The notes under the pieces are model-generated. The model saw only the letters and a program-made list of their open reading frames with translations, was not told the DNA's origin and made no database searches. A stretch of DNA of 64,000 nucleotides from Falsochrobactrum tianjinense. Its GTDB lineage: Bacteria; Pseudomonadota; Alphaproteobacteria; Rhizobiales; Rhizobiaceae. The DNA lies in contig NZ_JAHRVA010000005.1 of NCBI RefSeq assembly GCF_019100495.1, forward strand, positions 154,807 through 218,806, read 5' to 3'. This document shows, piece after piece, positions 7,485-16,806 of this stretch. The position numbers were made by a program, and so were the translations under genes. Numbering within the stretch: the first letter of the stretch is position 1; each line of letters opens with the position of its first letter.

Positions 7485-8405
7485 ATGCCTATTAAAATTC
7501 CTGACGATCTGCCCGCAACCAGTGTTCTCGAAGCCGAGGGTGTCATGGTCATGCGCGAGGCCGATGCCATTCGTCAGGATATAAGGCCGCTTCGGATCGG
7601 CCTCCTCAATCTGATGCCCAACAAGGTGACGACCGAAACGCAGATCGCGCGGCTTCTGGGCGCGACGCCGCTTCAGCTTGAACTGACATTGGTGCGCATA
7701 ACCAATCATGTCGCCCGCCACACGCCTGCCGATCATATGCTTTCCTTTTATCGCCCATGGGAAGACGTGAAAGAAGAACGCTTCGATGGTTTTGTCATCA
7801 CCGGCGCGCCAGTGGAACGATTGCCGTTCGAGGACGTCACCTATTGGGACGAGATGCAGCGCATTTTCGACTGGACGCAAACTCATGTGCACCGCACATT
7901 GAATATTTGCTGGGCGGCACAGGCGGCGGTCCATCATTTTCACGGAATGGGCAAATATGAACTGCCGCAAAAAGTGTTTGGCGTTTTTCGCCAGCGTAAT
8001 CTTGCGCCGTCATCGCCTTATCTGCGCGGCTTTTCGGACGATTTCGCCATTCCCGTTTCCCGTTGGACGGAAGTGCGTGAAGAGGACATCCCGGCGGGGA
8101 AGGGCTTGCGGATGCTGGTCGATAGTGCGCAAAGCGGCCTTTGCCTGCTTGAAGATCCAGAGCATCGCGCGCTGCATATGTTCAACCATGTTGAATATGA
8201 CACCACATCGCTGGCGGATGAATATTTCCGCGACGTGCAGCTTCAGCCCGATACGCCCCTGCCGGTGAATTATTTTCCCAATGACGATGTAAGTCGCAGG
8301 CCGGAAAATCGCTGGCGCGGCCATGCGCATCTGCTGTTCGGCAACTGGATCAATGAATTATACCAGTCCACGCCTTATGATCTGGAGCAGATCGGCAGGA
8401 AGTGA
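7485..8405 (+). CDS. metA: Homoserine O-acetyltransferase (MetA family)
   Basis: 306-residue cytoplasmic enzyme acylating L-homoserine, the first committed step of methionine synthesis. Family landmarks are present at canonical positions: catalytic Cys142 (NICWAAQA), and His235 and Glu237 (HMFNHVEYD). Residue 111 is Glu (GAPVERLPF). Structural and biochemical work on MetA shows that Glu here favours acetyl-CoA, whereas Gly, as in E. coli, favours succinyl-CoA. The better name is therefore homoserine O-acetyltransferase. The ATG follows AAGGA by 11 nt, within the riboswitch expression platform. Confidence 0.95.
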   Translation: MPIKIPDDLPATSVLEAEGVMVMREADAIRQDIRPLRIGLLNLMPNKVTTETQIARLLGATPLQLELTLVRITNHVARHTPADHMLSFYRPWEDVKEERFDGFVITGAPVERLPFEDVTYWDEMQRIFDWTQTHVHRTLNICWAAQAAVHHFHGMGKYELPQKVFGVFRQRNLAPSSPYLRGFSDDFAIPVSRWTEVREEDIPAGKGLRMLVDSAQSGLCLLEDPEHRALHMFNHVEYDTTSLADEYFRDVQLQPDTPLPVNYFPNDDVSRRPENRWRGHAHLLFGNWINELYQSTPYDLEQIGRK

Positions 8406-8410
8406 GGGGT

Positions 8411-8887
8411 CTAAAAGGCCAGCGGCTGGTTGTCCTTGACTTCTTTCATCACAAAAAAAGTGCGAATCTGGCGCACGCCCGGCAGTGAAATCAACTGTCG
8501 GCCGTGCAATGCGTTGAAATCCGCCATGTCACGGACGCGCACCTTGAGCAGGTAGTCGAAATCCCCGGCCACCAGATTGCAGTCGAGGACTTCTTTCATC
8601 TGCACGACCGCATTCTCGAAATCGCTGAAGCTCTCCGGCGTCGAGCGATCGAGCACCACGCCAACCATCACCAATGCGCCCAGCCCCACCGCACCCGGTG
8701 CAATCTGCGCGCGTACGCCCGAAATATAGCCCTGCTCAAACAGCCGCTGCGTGCGGCGGTGGCACGTCGCAGCACTGATATGAACGCGGGTTGCGAGTTC
8801 CGCATTGGTCAGCCGTCCCTCCGCCTGAAGCGCCCGAAGGATTCGCAGGTCGATACGGTCCAGTTCATGCATGAAAGAATCTTTCAT
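8411..8887 (-). CDS. acdR: Lrp/AsnC-family regulator, AcdR-like
   Basis: About 158 residues. An N-terminal helix-turn-helix (ELDRIDLRILRALQAEGRL ... LATRVHISAATCHRRTQRLF) is followed by the ligand-binding RAM domain (GVVLDRSTPESFSDFENAV ... VAGDFDYLLKVRVRDMADF). It is transcribed divergently from acdS; in Proteobacteria this arrangement is the acdR-acdS pair, in which the regulator activates ACC deaminase. Start choice: ATG 8887 or ATG 8872. Both lie in or beside a 17-bp palindrome (ATGAAAGA, one base, TCTTTCAT; 8871-8887), a likely self-regulatory site. The open frame runs on to 8980, but that extension is AT-rich and looks untranslated. Confidence 0.88.
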   Translation of the reverse strand: MKDSFMHELDRIDLRILRALQAEGRLTNAELATRVHISAATCHRRTQRLFEQGYISGVRAQIAPGAVGLGALVMVGVVLDRSTPESFSDFENAVVQMKEVLDCNLVAGDFDYLLKVRVRDMADFNALHGRQLISLPGVRQIRTFFVMKEVKDNQPLAF

Positions 8888-8992
8888 TTTTATAGGAGTA
8901 AATGAGAGTAATTTTAGAGTATTATTTATATTACGATTTTTAAACGAGATATCTAACCAAAAATAGAGAGCACCTTTCATCGGCTTTCGCTT

Positions 8993-9029
8993 ATCTTTCG
9001 CGCATCAACCCGATCTTTTGCGCATCAAC
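8993..9029 (+). promoter_or_regulatory. Tandem operator between acdR and acdS
   Basis: Two 17-bp direct repeats, ATCTTTCGCGCATCAAC (8993-9009) and ATCTTTTGCGCATCAAC (9013-9029), differ at one base. They repeat with a 20-bp period, close to two helical turns, so a regulator would bind on one DNA face. They end 14 bp before the acdS start and probably bind the divergent Lrp-type regulator. Confidence 0.55.
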
Positions 9030-9043
9030 AATGGAGACAGGCA

Positions 9044-10078
9044 ATGCCGCAGACCAAATCGCTTCTCGAAAAATTTGAACGCTACAAGCTGACCTTCGAC
9101 GGCCCGACGCCTATTGAGCATTTGCCGCGCCTGAGCGAAGCCCTTGGCGGCAAGATCGACATTTACGCCAAGCGTGACGACTGCAATTCCGGCCTCGCCA
9201 TGGGTGGAAACAAGCTGCGCAAGCTTGAATATATCGTGCCGGACGCCATTGCCTCAGGCGCGGATACGCTGGTTTCCATCGGCGGGGTCCAGTCCAACCA
9301 TACGAGAATGGTGGCTGCGACCGCCGCCAAGATAGGCATGAAATGCGTGGTCATCCAGGAAAAATGGGTGCCGCATTTTGATGCGGTCTATGATCGCGTC
9401 GGCAATATAATGATGACGCGCCTGATGGGGGCGGACAGCCGTATGGTCGAGGACGGCTTCGATATCGGCATCCGTAAAAGCTGGGAGGATGCGATCCAGT
9501 CGGTCAAGGATGCGGGCGGAAAACCTTATGCGATTCCCGCGGGCGCTTCCGTGCATAAATACGGCGCGCTCGGCTATATCGGCTTTGCCGAAGAGGTCGC
9601 GCAACAGGAGGAAGAACTTGGCTTCAAATTCGACTATATCGTCGTATGCGTCGTGACGGGTTCAACGCAGGCGGGAATGATCGTCGGCTTCGCCGCACAT
9701 GACCGCGCCGGTCAGGTTATCGGCATCGACGCTTCCGGAACTCTCGAGCAGACGCGCGCGCAGGTGCGCCAGATCGTGGATAATACCGCCGAACTGGTGG
9801 GGCTTGGCCGCAAGATCCGCGAAGACGAGATTCACATCAACCCCGACTATGCCTATCCGGCCTATGGGGTTCCCTCCGAGGAAACCAATGAAGCGATCCG
9901 GCTTGCGGCACGCACCGAAGCGATGATTACCGATCCGGTCTATGAAGGAAAATCGATGCAGGGCCTGATCGATCTCGCCAATAAGGGCTTTTTCCCGGAA
10001 GGCTCGAAGGTACTTTATACCCATCTTGGCGGTGCGCCGGCACTCAATGGTTATAGCTATTATTATCGCGAGGGCTAA
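9044..10078 (+). CDS. acdS: 1-aminocyclopropane-1-carboxylate deaminase
   Basis: 344-residue pyridoxal-phosphate enzyme of the tryptophan-synthase-beta fold. It opens the ACC ring to give 2-oxobutyrate and ammonia. The PLP lysine is in [10 protein letters not shown], the serine of the substrate site in [12 protein letters not shown], and the diagnostic Tyr-Glu pair in [23 protein letters not shown] near the C-terminus also matches true ACC deaminases rather than the related D-cysteine desulfhydrases. GGAGA lies 9 nt before the ATG. Its regulator is divergent, and a thiamine-diphosphate enzyme that could use a 2-oxoacid follows on the same strand. Confidence 0.93.
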   Translation: MPQTKSLLEKFERYKLTFDGPTPIEHLPRLSEALGGKIDIYAKRDDCNSGLAMGGNKLRKLEYIVPDAIASGADTLVSIGGVQSNHTRMVAATAAKIGMKCVVIQEKWVPHFDAVYDRVGNIMMTRLMGADSRMVEDGFDIGIRKSWEDAIQSVKDAGGKPYAIPAGASVHKYGALGYIGFAEEVAQQEEELGFKFDYIVVCVVTGSTQAGMIVGFAAHDRAGQVIGIDASGTLEQTRAQVRQIVDNTAELVGLGRKIREDEIHINPDYAYPAYGVPSEETNEAIRLAARTEAMITDPVYEGKSMQGLIDLANKGFFPEGSKVLYTHLGGAPALNGYSYYYREG

Positions 10079-10179
10079 ACTACCCTGAAAGCCATGCAGG
10101 GGAATCGAACCTACAGGTCCGGCTGCCCTGCATGGGGATCATAAACGCTCGCAATCAGCCGGATCGTAAAGAAACGCTC

Positions 10180-12558
10180 ATGACCAGTTCTCCTCATCTC
10201 AAGACAATCGAACAGCGGCTCCTTTGGCTTTCCCACTGGATGATCCATCACGCCAATCATATTCGCCCGAAGGCCGACGCCATCAAGATCGGCGGTCATC
10301 AGGCGAGTTCCGCGTCGATGGTTTCGATCATGACGGCGCTTTATTTTTCCGCATTGCGCCCACAGGACCGGGTTGCGGTGAAGCCGCATGCCTCGCCGGT
10401 CTTTCATGCGATGCAATATATGATGGGCAGTCAGACGCGTGAAAAAATGGAGAATTTTCGCGGGCTTGGCGGGGTGCAGAGCTATCCGAGCCGCACCAAG
10501 GATATTGACGATGTTGATTTCTCAACCGGATCGGTTGGGCTGGGCGTCGCGATAACCACATTCGCTTCGATCGTGCAGGATTTCATCACCAGCAAGCAAT
10601 GGGGTGGTGAACTGGAACAGGGCCGCATGGTCGCGCTGGTGGGCGACGCGGAATTGGACGAAGGCAATGTCTACGAAGCCTTGCAGGAAGGCTGGAAGAA
10701 CGGGTTGCGCAATTGCTGGTGGATTATTGATTATAATCGCCAGTCGCTGGATGGCATTGTGCGCGAGGGCCTGTTCGCGCGTGTCGAGAAAATCTTCGAC
10801 GCTTTCGGCTGGGATGTCGTGCGCGTGAAATATGGCGCGTTACAGCGCGCGGCTTTTGAGGAGCCGGGCGGCGACCGGCTGCGCGAGTGGATCGATCAGT
10901 GCCCCAATCAGGAATATTCGGCGCTGACCTTCATGGGCGGGGCTGTCTGGCGCAAGCGCCTGATGGACGATCTGGGCGATCAGGGCGATGTATCCCGCCT
11001 TATCGAGCGGCGCAGCGATGCGGAACTCTCGGCCTTGATGGAGAATCTCGGCGGCAATTGCGTCTCCACCATGGCGGATGTCTTTGCCGCAATAGATCAC
11101 GACCGGCCCACTTGCTTCCTCGCCTATACGATCAAGGGCTGGGGAACGCCGATTGCGGGCCACAAGGACAATCATGGCGGGCTGATGAACACGAAGCAGT
11201 TCGCCGAATGGCAGGCCCATATGGGCATTGCGCAGGGCGAGGAATGGGAGCCTTTCGCGGGTGTTCCCGACGAAGCCGCCCTCAAGGCGTTTCTCGATAG
11301 AGTACCCTTTTTCGCACGCGGAAAACGCCGCTACCATGATGCAGACCTCACGGTTCCGCAGATCGGCATGGATAGCGCCCGCGAAGTCTCGACCCAGACG
11401 GCCTTCGGCAAGATTCTCGATGATCTTGCCAAGGGTGGCAGCGAACTGGCCGACCGTATCATGACCACTTCGCCCGACGTGACCGGGACCACCAATCTGG
11501 GGCCATGGGTCAATCGGCGCAAGCTTTTTTCCCGCGAGGCCATGGCGGATGCCTTCATCGAGCATCGCATTCCCTCGACGGCGAAATGGGAATTTACGCC
11601 GCAGGGACAGCATATTGAGCTTGGCATTGCCGAGATGAATCTTTTCCTGCTGCTTGGCGCGGCTGGTCTTAGTCATTCGCTGTTCGGCAAGCGGCTCATT
11701 CCGATTGGCACTGTCTATGATCCATTCGTCAGCCGCGGCCTCGATGCGCTCAATTATGCCTGTTATCAGGACGCGCGCTTCATGATCGTGGGAACGCCGT
11801 CCGGGGTGACGCTCGCGCCCGAGGGCGGCGCGCACCAGTCCATCGGTACGCCGCTGATCGGCATGAGCCAGGACGGCCTGGCGGCATTCGAGCCTGCCTT
11901 TGCCGATGAGCTGGCGGTCATCATGCAATGGGCATTCGATTATATGCAGCGCGATGGCGAGGACGATCCCGACGAGCGCACATGGCTGCGCGACGAAACC
12001 GGCGGATCGGTCTATTTGCGCCTGAGCACCAAGCCGCTCGAACAGCCGGTCAAGCGTGCAGACGACGATTTCCGGCAGGGCGCAATCGACGGCGCTTACT
12101 GGCTGCGCAAGCCAGGCCCCAATTGCTCTGTGGTGATTGCCTATCAGGGCGCGGTGGCCGATGAAGCGATTGCAGCCGCTGGCATGATCGGAGAATTCCG
12201 GCGCGATATCGGTGTTCTGGCGGTCACATCCGCCGACCGCCTCAATGCGGGCTGGACAGCGGCGCAGCGTGAGCGCGCACGCGGCAATCCTTCTGCGAAA
12301 AGCCATATTGAAACCCTGCTTGATCCGCTGCCGAACAATTGCTCCATCGTCACCGTAATCGACGGGCATCCGGCAACCCTTTCATGGCTGGGCGCGGTGG
12401 CGGGGCATCGCACGATCCCGCATGGCGTCGAGCATTTCGGGCAGACTGGAACCATTGGCGATCTCTATCGCCATTTCCGAATCGACCGTCATGCGCTGGT
12501 TGCTTCGGTCAGCGCGCTTACGGCGGGAAAACGCACATTGCAGGTGGTTTCGTCCTGA
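10180..12558 (+). CDS. Transketolase-like / pyruvate dehydrogenase E1-like thiamine diphosphate enzyme
   Basis: About 792 residues, an AceE/transketolase-type layout in one chain. The N-terminal thiamine-diphosphate domain has the motif GDAELDEGNVYEALQ ... WWIIDYNRQSLDG. The pyrimidine-binding domain has IELGIAEMNLFLLLGAAGLS and APEGGAHQSIGTPLIG. The C-terminal transketolase domain has SVVIAYQGAVADEAI ... GHPATLSWLG. No lipoyl domain or E2/E3 gene is nearby. It follows acdS by about 100 bp, so it could act on the 2-oxobutyrate that ACC deaminase makes; this is inference. The start is ATG 10180, or ATG 10132 in the same frame; neither has a strong ribosome site. Confidence 0.8.
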   Translation: MTSSPHLKTIEQRLLWLSHWMIHHANHIRPKADAIKIGGHQASSASMVSIMTALYFSALRPQDRVAVKPHASPVFHAMQYMMGSQTREKMENFRGLGGVQSYPSRTKDIDDVDFSTGSVGLGVAITTFASIVQDFITSKQWGGELEQGRMVALVGDAELDEGNVYEALQEGWKNGLRNCWWIIDYNRQSLDGIVREGLFARVEKIFDAFGWDVVRVKYGALQRAAFEEPGGDRLREWIDQCPNQEYSALTFMGGAVWRKRLMDDLGDQGDVSRLIERRSDAELSALMENLGGNCVSTMADVFAAIDHDRPTCFLAYTIKGWGTPIAGHKDNHGGLMNTKQFAEWQAHMGIAQGEEWEPFAGVPDEAALKAFLDRVPFFARGKRRYHDADLTVPQIGMDSAREVSTQTAFGKILDDLAKGGSELADRIMTTSPDVTGTTNLGPWVNRRKLFSREAMADAFIEHRIPSTAKWEFTPQGQHIELGIAEMNLFLLLGAAGLSHSLFGKRLIPIGTVYDPFVSRGLDALNYACYQDARFMIVGTPSGVTLAPEGGAHQSIGTPLIGMSQDGLAAFEPAFADELAVIMQWAFDYMQRDGEDDPDERTWLRDETGGSVYLRLSTKPLEQPVKRADDDFRQGAIDGAYWLRKPGPNCSVVIAYQGAVADEAIAAAGMIGEFRRDIGVLAVTSADRLNAGWTAAQRERARGNPSAKSHIETLLDPLPNNCSIVTVIDGHPATLSWLGAVAGHRTIPHGVEHFGQTGTIGDLYRHFRIDRHALVASVSALTAGKRTLQVVSS

Positions 12559-12659
12559 ATAGCTGGCCCATGAACGAGATGCCGCATTGAAATTGATCAA
12601 AGTAAAGTCGAAGTTGCGCTATACAAGTGCGCAATTGCGATTTGCTGAAAGAGGTTTTG

Positions 12660-13409
12660 GTGCTCAGTGTTTCCTATCTGACGGCTGCCGGTGCAGGTGC
12701 GCTGTCCTTCCTTTCGCCCTGCGTGCTTCCGCTGGTGCCGCCCTATCTTTGTTATATGGCGGGTGTCAGCGTTGAAGATTTCCGGGGCGACAGCAAAGCG
12801 ACCATTGCCGCAGCGCCGAGGCAGCGGCGTTCGCTGGCCTTTGCTGCGTTTTCATTCGTGCTCGGCTTTACGACGGTTTTCGTAGCGCTTGGGGCCGGGG
12901 CCTCGTCGATTGGCGCGTTTCTGCGCATGTGGCAGCAGGAAATCGCCATTATCGCGGGCCTCGTCATCATTGTGATGGGGCTGAATTTTCTAGGGCTTTT
13001 GCGGTTTTCATTTCTTTCACGCGAAGCGCGTTTTCAGGCGCGCAATGCGCCCGCTTCGCCGCTTGGGGCCTATGTGATGGGCCTTGCTTTCGCCTTTGGC
13101 TGGACACCCTGTATCGGCCCGGTGCTGGGACCGATCCTCACCCTTGCTGGCGGCAGCAGCACGGTAGGTGAAGGCGCAGCGCTTCTTGCCGTCTATTCGC
13201 TGGGGCTTGGCATTCCGTTTCTGATCGCCGCCCTTTTTTCGGGCGCATTCATGCGCTTCTTGTCCCGCTTTCGGGTTCATCTGGGCAAAGTGGAAAAAGG
13301 AATGGGCGTGCTTCTCGTCATTGCCGGTGTCTTGTTTCTCACGGGCGGTATGCAATCCTTCTCGTTCTGGCTGCTTGAGACGTTCCCCGCTCTGGGCAGG
13401 CTCGGCTAA
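12660..13409 (+). CDS. ccdA: Cytochrome c biogenesis protein CcdA (DsbD transmembrane family)
   Basis: 249-residue inner-membrane thiol-disulfide reductant carrier with about six transmembrane helices. The paired redox cysteines lie in SFLSPCVLPLVPPYLCY and in FGWTPCIGPVLGPIL, the signature of CcdA. It passes electrons from cytoplasmic thioredoxin to periplasmic thiol proteins, for example for heme attachment to cytochrome c. The start is GTG 12660, preceded six bases upstream by GAAAGAGG; an upstream in-frame ATG at 12627 has no ribosome site. It could be cotranscribed with the thiamine-diphosphate enzyme 100 bp upstream. Confidence 0.9.
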   Translation: MLSVSYLTAAGAGALSFLSPCVLPLVPPYLCYMAGVSVEDFRGDSKATIAAAPRQRRSLAFAAFSFVLGFTTVFVALGAGASSIGAFLRMWQQEIAIIAGLVIIVMGLNFLGLLRFSFLSREARFQARNAPASPLGAYVMGLAFAFGWTPCIGPVLGPILTLAGGSSTVGEGAALLAVYSLGLGIPFLIAALFSGAFMRFLSRFRVHLGKVEKGMGVLLVIAGVLFLTGGMQSFSFWLLETFPALGRLG

Positions 13410-13479
13410 TTGTTTGTAAGTTTCCATATACGCTTTGATGCTATGTGCAGATCAGCACTCCAAAAATTCGGACAAAACC

Positions 13480-14841
<1,362 letters not shown>

Positions 14842-14935
14842 ACCAATAAACCGGATGGCGACGGGTTTCGATTGCCGTTTCCGTTGAGAGCCTATAAACC
14901 GCTGGCAGCAATTTAAAGACGTATCGGAGCAGTCC

Positions 14936-16759
14936 ATGTGTGGAATCATTGGCATCATCGGAAAAGACGAAGTCGCGCCGCTTCTGGTGGATGCCCTGAA
15001 AAGGCTCGAATATCGCGGCTATGATTCCGCCGGTATCGCCACGCTGCAAAATGGCAAACTCGACCGCCGCCGCGCCGAAGGCAAGCTTGTGAACCTCGAA
15101 AAGCGGTTGGCCGGTGAGCCGCTTCCCGGTGTGATCGGCATCGGCCATACACGCTGGGCCACTCATGGCAAGCCGGTGGAGCGCAATGCCCATCCGCACA
15201 TCACCAAACGCCTTGCGGTGGTCCATAATGGCATTATCGAGAACTTTGCCGAACTGCGTACGATGCTGGAAGCCGATGGCTACACATTCGAGACCGAAAC
15301 CGATACGGAAGCCGTCGCACATCTGGTGACGCGCGAACTGGACAGAGGCAAATCGCCCATCGAGGCCGTGCGCGATTGCCTGCCGCAACTGCGCGGCGCT
15401 TTTGCGCTGGCCTTCCTGTTCGATGGCGATGAAGAACTTCTGATCGGCGCGCGTCAGGGCCCGCCGCTTGCGCTCGGCTATGGCGAAGGCGAAATGTATC
15501 TTGGTTCCGACGCGATTGCGCTGGCCCCCTTTACCGATTCCATCGCCTATCTCGAAGATGGCGACTGGGCCGTACTCACGCGCAAGGGCGTCACCGTTTA
15601 TGACGAAAACAACACGCCGGTCGAGCGCCCGGTCCAGAAGTCGCAGGCCGCCAATCTTCTGGTTTCCAAAGGCAATCATCGCCATTTCATGGAAAAGGAA
15701 ATGTTCGAGCAGCCGGAAGTCATTTCCCACACGCTCGCCAATTATCTCGATTTCACCAAGGGCACGGTGCGACAGGAAGCGATCGGCGTTGATTTCAGCA
15801 AGATCGACCGTCTGACGATTGCCTCCTGCGGAACGGCCTTTTATGCCGCTTCGGTTGCCAAATACTGGTTCGAGCAGATCGCGCATCTGCCGGTCGATTG
15901 CGATATTGCCTCGGAATTTCGCTATCGCGAAATGCCGCTGTCGAAGGATACGCTGGCGCTGTTCGTCTCGCAGTCCGGTGAAACCGCGGATACACTGGCT
16001 TCGCTGCGCTATTGCAAGTCACAGGGGCTAAAGATCGCCTCGGTGGTCAATGTCACCGGTTCGACCATTGCACGTGAATCCGATGCCATCTTCCCGACGC
16101 TGGCCGGACCGGAAATCGGCGTCGCTTCCACCAAGGCGTTTACCTGCCAGCTTTCAGCCATGGCTTCGCTGGCGATTGCTGCTGCCAAGGCACGCGGTGC
16201 AATTGACGACAAGCGTGAGCAGGAACTGGTGCGCGAGCTTTCCGAAGCGCCGCGTTTCATCAATCAAGTGCTCAAGCTGGAAGAACAGATATCAGCGGTT
16301 TGCCATGATCTGGCCAAGGTCAATCATGTCCTTTATCTTGGCCGCGGCACTTCGTTCCCGCTGGCCATGGAAGGTGCACTCAAGCTCAAGGAAATTTCCT
16401 ATATCCACGCCGAAGGCTATGCGGCGGGCGAGCTGAAGCACGGCCCGATTGCGCTGATCGATGAAGCCATGCCGGTGATCGTCATTGCGCCGTCGGATCG
16501 TCTTTACGAGAAGACCGTTTCCAACATGCAGGAAGTGGCAGCGCGCGGCGGACGCATCATCCTGATTACCGATGAGAAGGGCGCAAAAGCGGCCAGCATC
16601 GATACGATGACGACTATCGCCCTGCCGGACGTGCCGGAATTCATCACCCCGCTGGTCTATGCCCTGCCGATCCAGATGCTGGCGTATCATACCGCCGTCA
16701 TCATGGGCACCGATGTCGACCAGCCGCGCAATCTGGCGAAGTCTGTGACGGTGGAATAA
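14936..16759 (+). CDS. glmS: Glutamine-fructose-6-phosphate aminotransferase (isomerizing)
   Basis: 607 residues, the normal length. The N-terminal nucleophile glutaminase begins MCGIIGIIG, with Cys2 as catalytic residue after Met removal, and has HTRWATHG and HNGIIENF. Two SIS sugar-isomerase domains follow (SCGTAFYAA, SQSGETADTLASL, STKAFTCQ, LGRGTSFPLAMEGALKLKE). The C-terminus ends DVDQPRNLAKSVTVE, the typical active-site Lys tail. It makes glucosamine-6-phosphate from fructose-6-phosphate and glutamine. It ends at a bidirectional terminator shared with the convergent recG gene. Confidence 0.98.
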   Translation: MCGIIGIIGKDEVAPLLVDALKRLEYRGYDSAGIATLQNGKLDRRRAEGKLVNLEKRLAGEPLPGVIGIGHTRWATHGKPVERNAHPHITKRLAVVHNGIIENFAELRTMLEADGYTFETETDTEAVAHLVTRELDRGKSPIEAVRDCLPQLRGAFALAFLFDGDEELLIGARQGPPLALGYGEGEMYLGSDAIALAPFTDSIAYLEDGDWAVLTRKGVTVYDENNTPVERPVQKSQAANLLVSKGNHRHFMEKEMFEQPEVISHTLANYLDFTKGTVRQEAIGVDFSKIDRLTIASCGTAFYAASVAKYWFEQIAHLPVDCDIASEFRYREMPLSKDTLALFVSQSGETADTLASLRYCKSQGLKIASVVNVTGSTIARESDAIFPTLAGPEIGVASTKAFTCQLSAMASLAIAAAKARGAIDDKREQELVRELSEAPRFINQVLKLEEQISAVCHDLAKVNHVLYLGRGTSFPLAMEGALKLKEISYIHAEGYAAGELKHGPIALIDEAMPVIVIAPSDRLYEKTVSNMQEVAARGGRIILITDEKGAKAASIDTMTTIALPDVPEFITPLVYALPIQMLAYHTAVIMGTDVDQPRNLAKSVTVE

Positions 16760-16778
16760 ACACTTTCGAACGATGGAA

Positions 16779-16806
16779 ATGGCCGCGATCGCGCGGCCAT
16801 TTTGTT
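16779..16806. terminator. Rho-independent terminator between glmS and recG
   Basis: Perfect 9-bp stem ATGGCCGCG / CGCGGCCAT with an ATCG loop (16779-16800) followed by TTTTGTT. The reverse complement also ends in a short T-run, so it can serve both convergent genes. Confidence 0.8.

Noticed and set aside
10840..12369. 509-codon open frame antisense to the thiamine diphosphate enzyme gene
   Set aside because: Same cause: codon composition of the real gene on the plus strand leaves few stops on the other strand.
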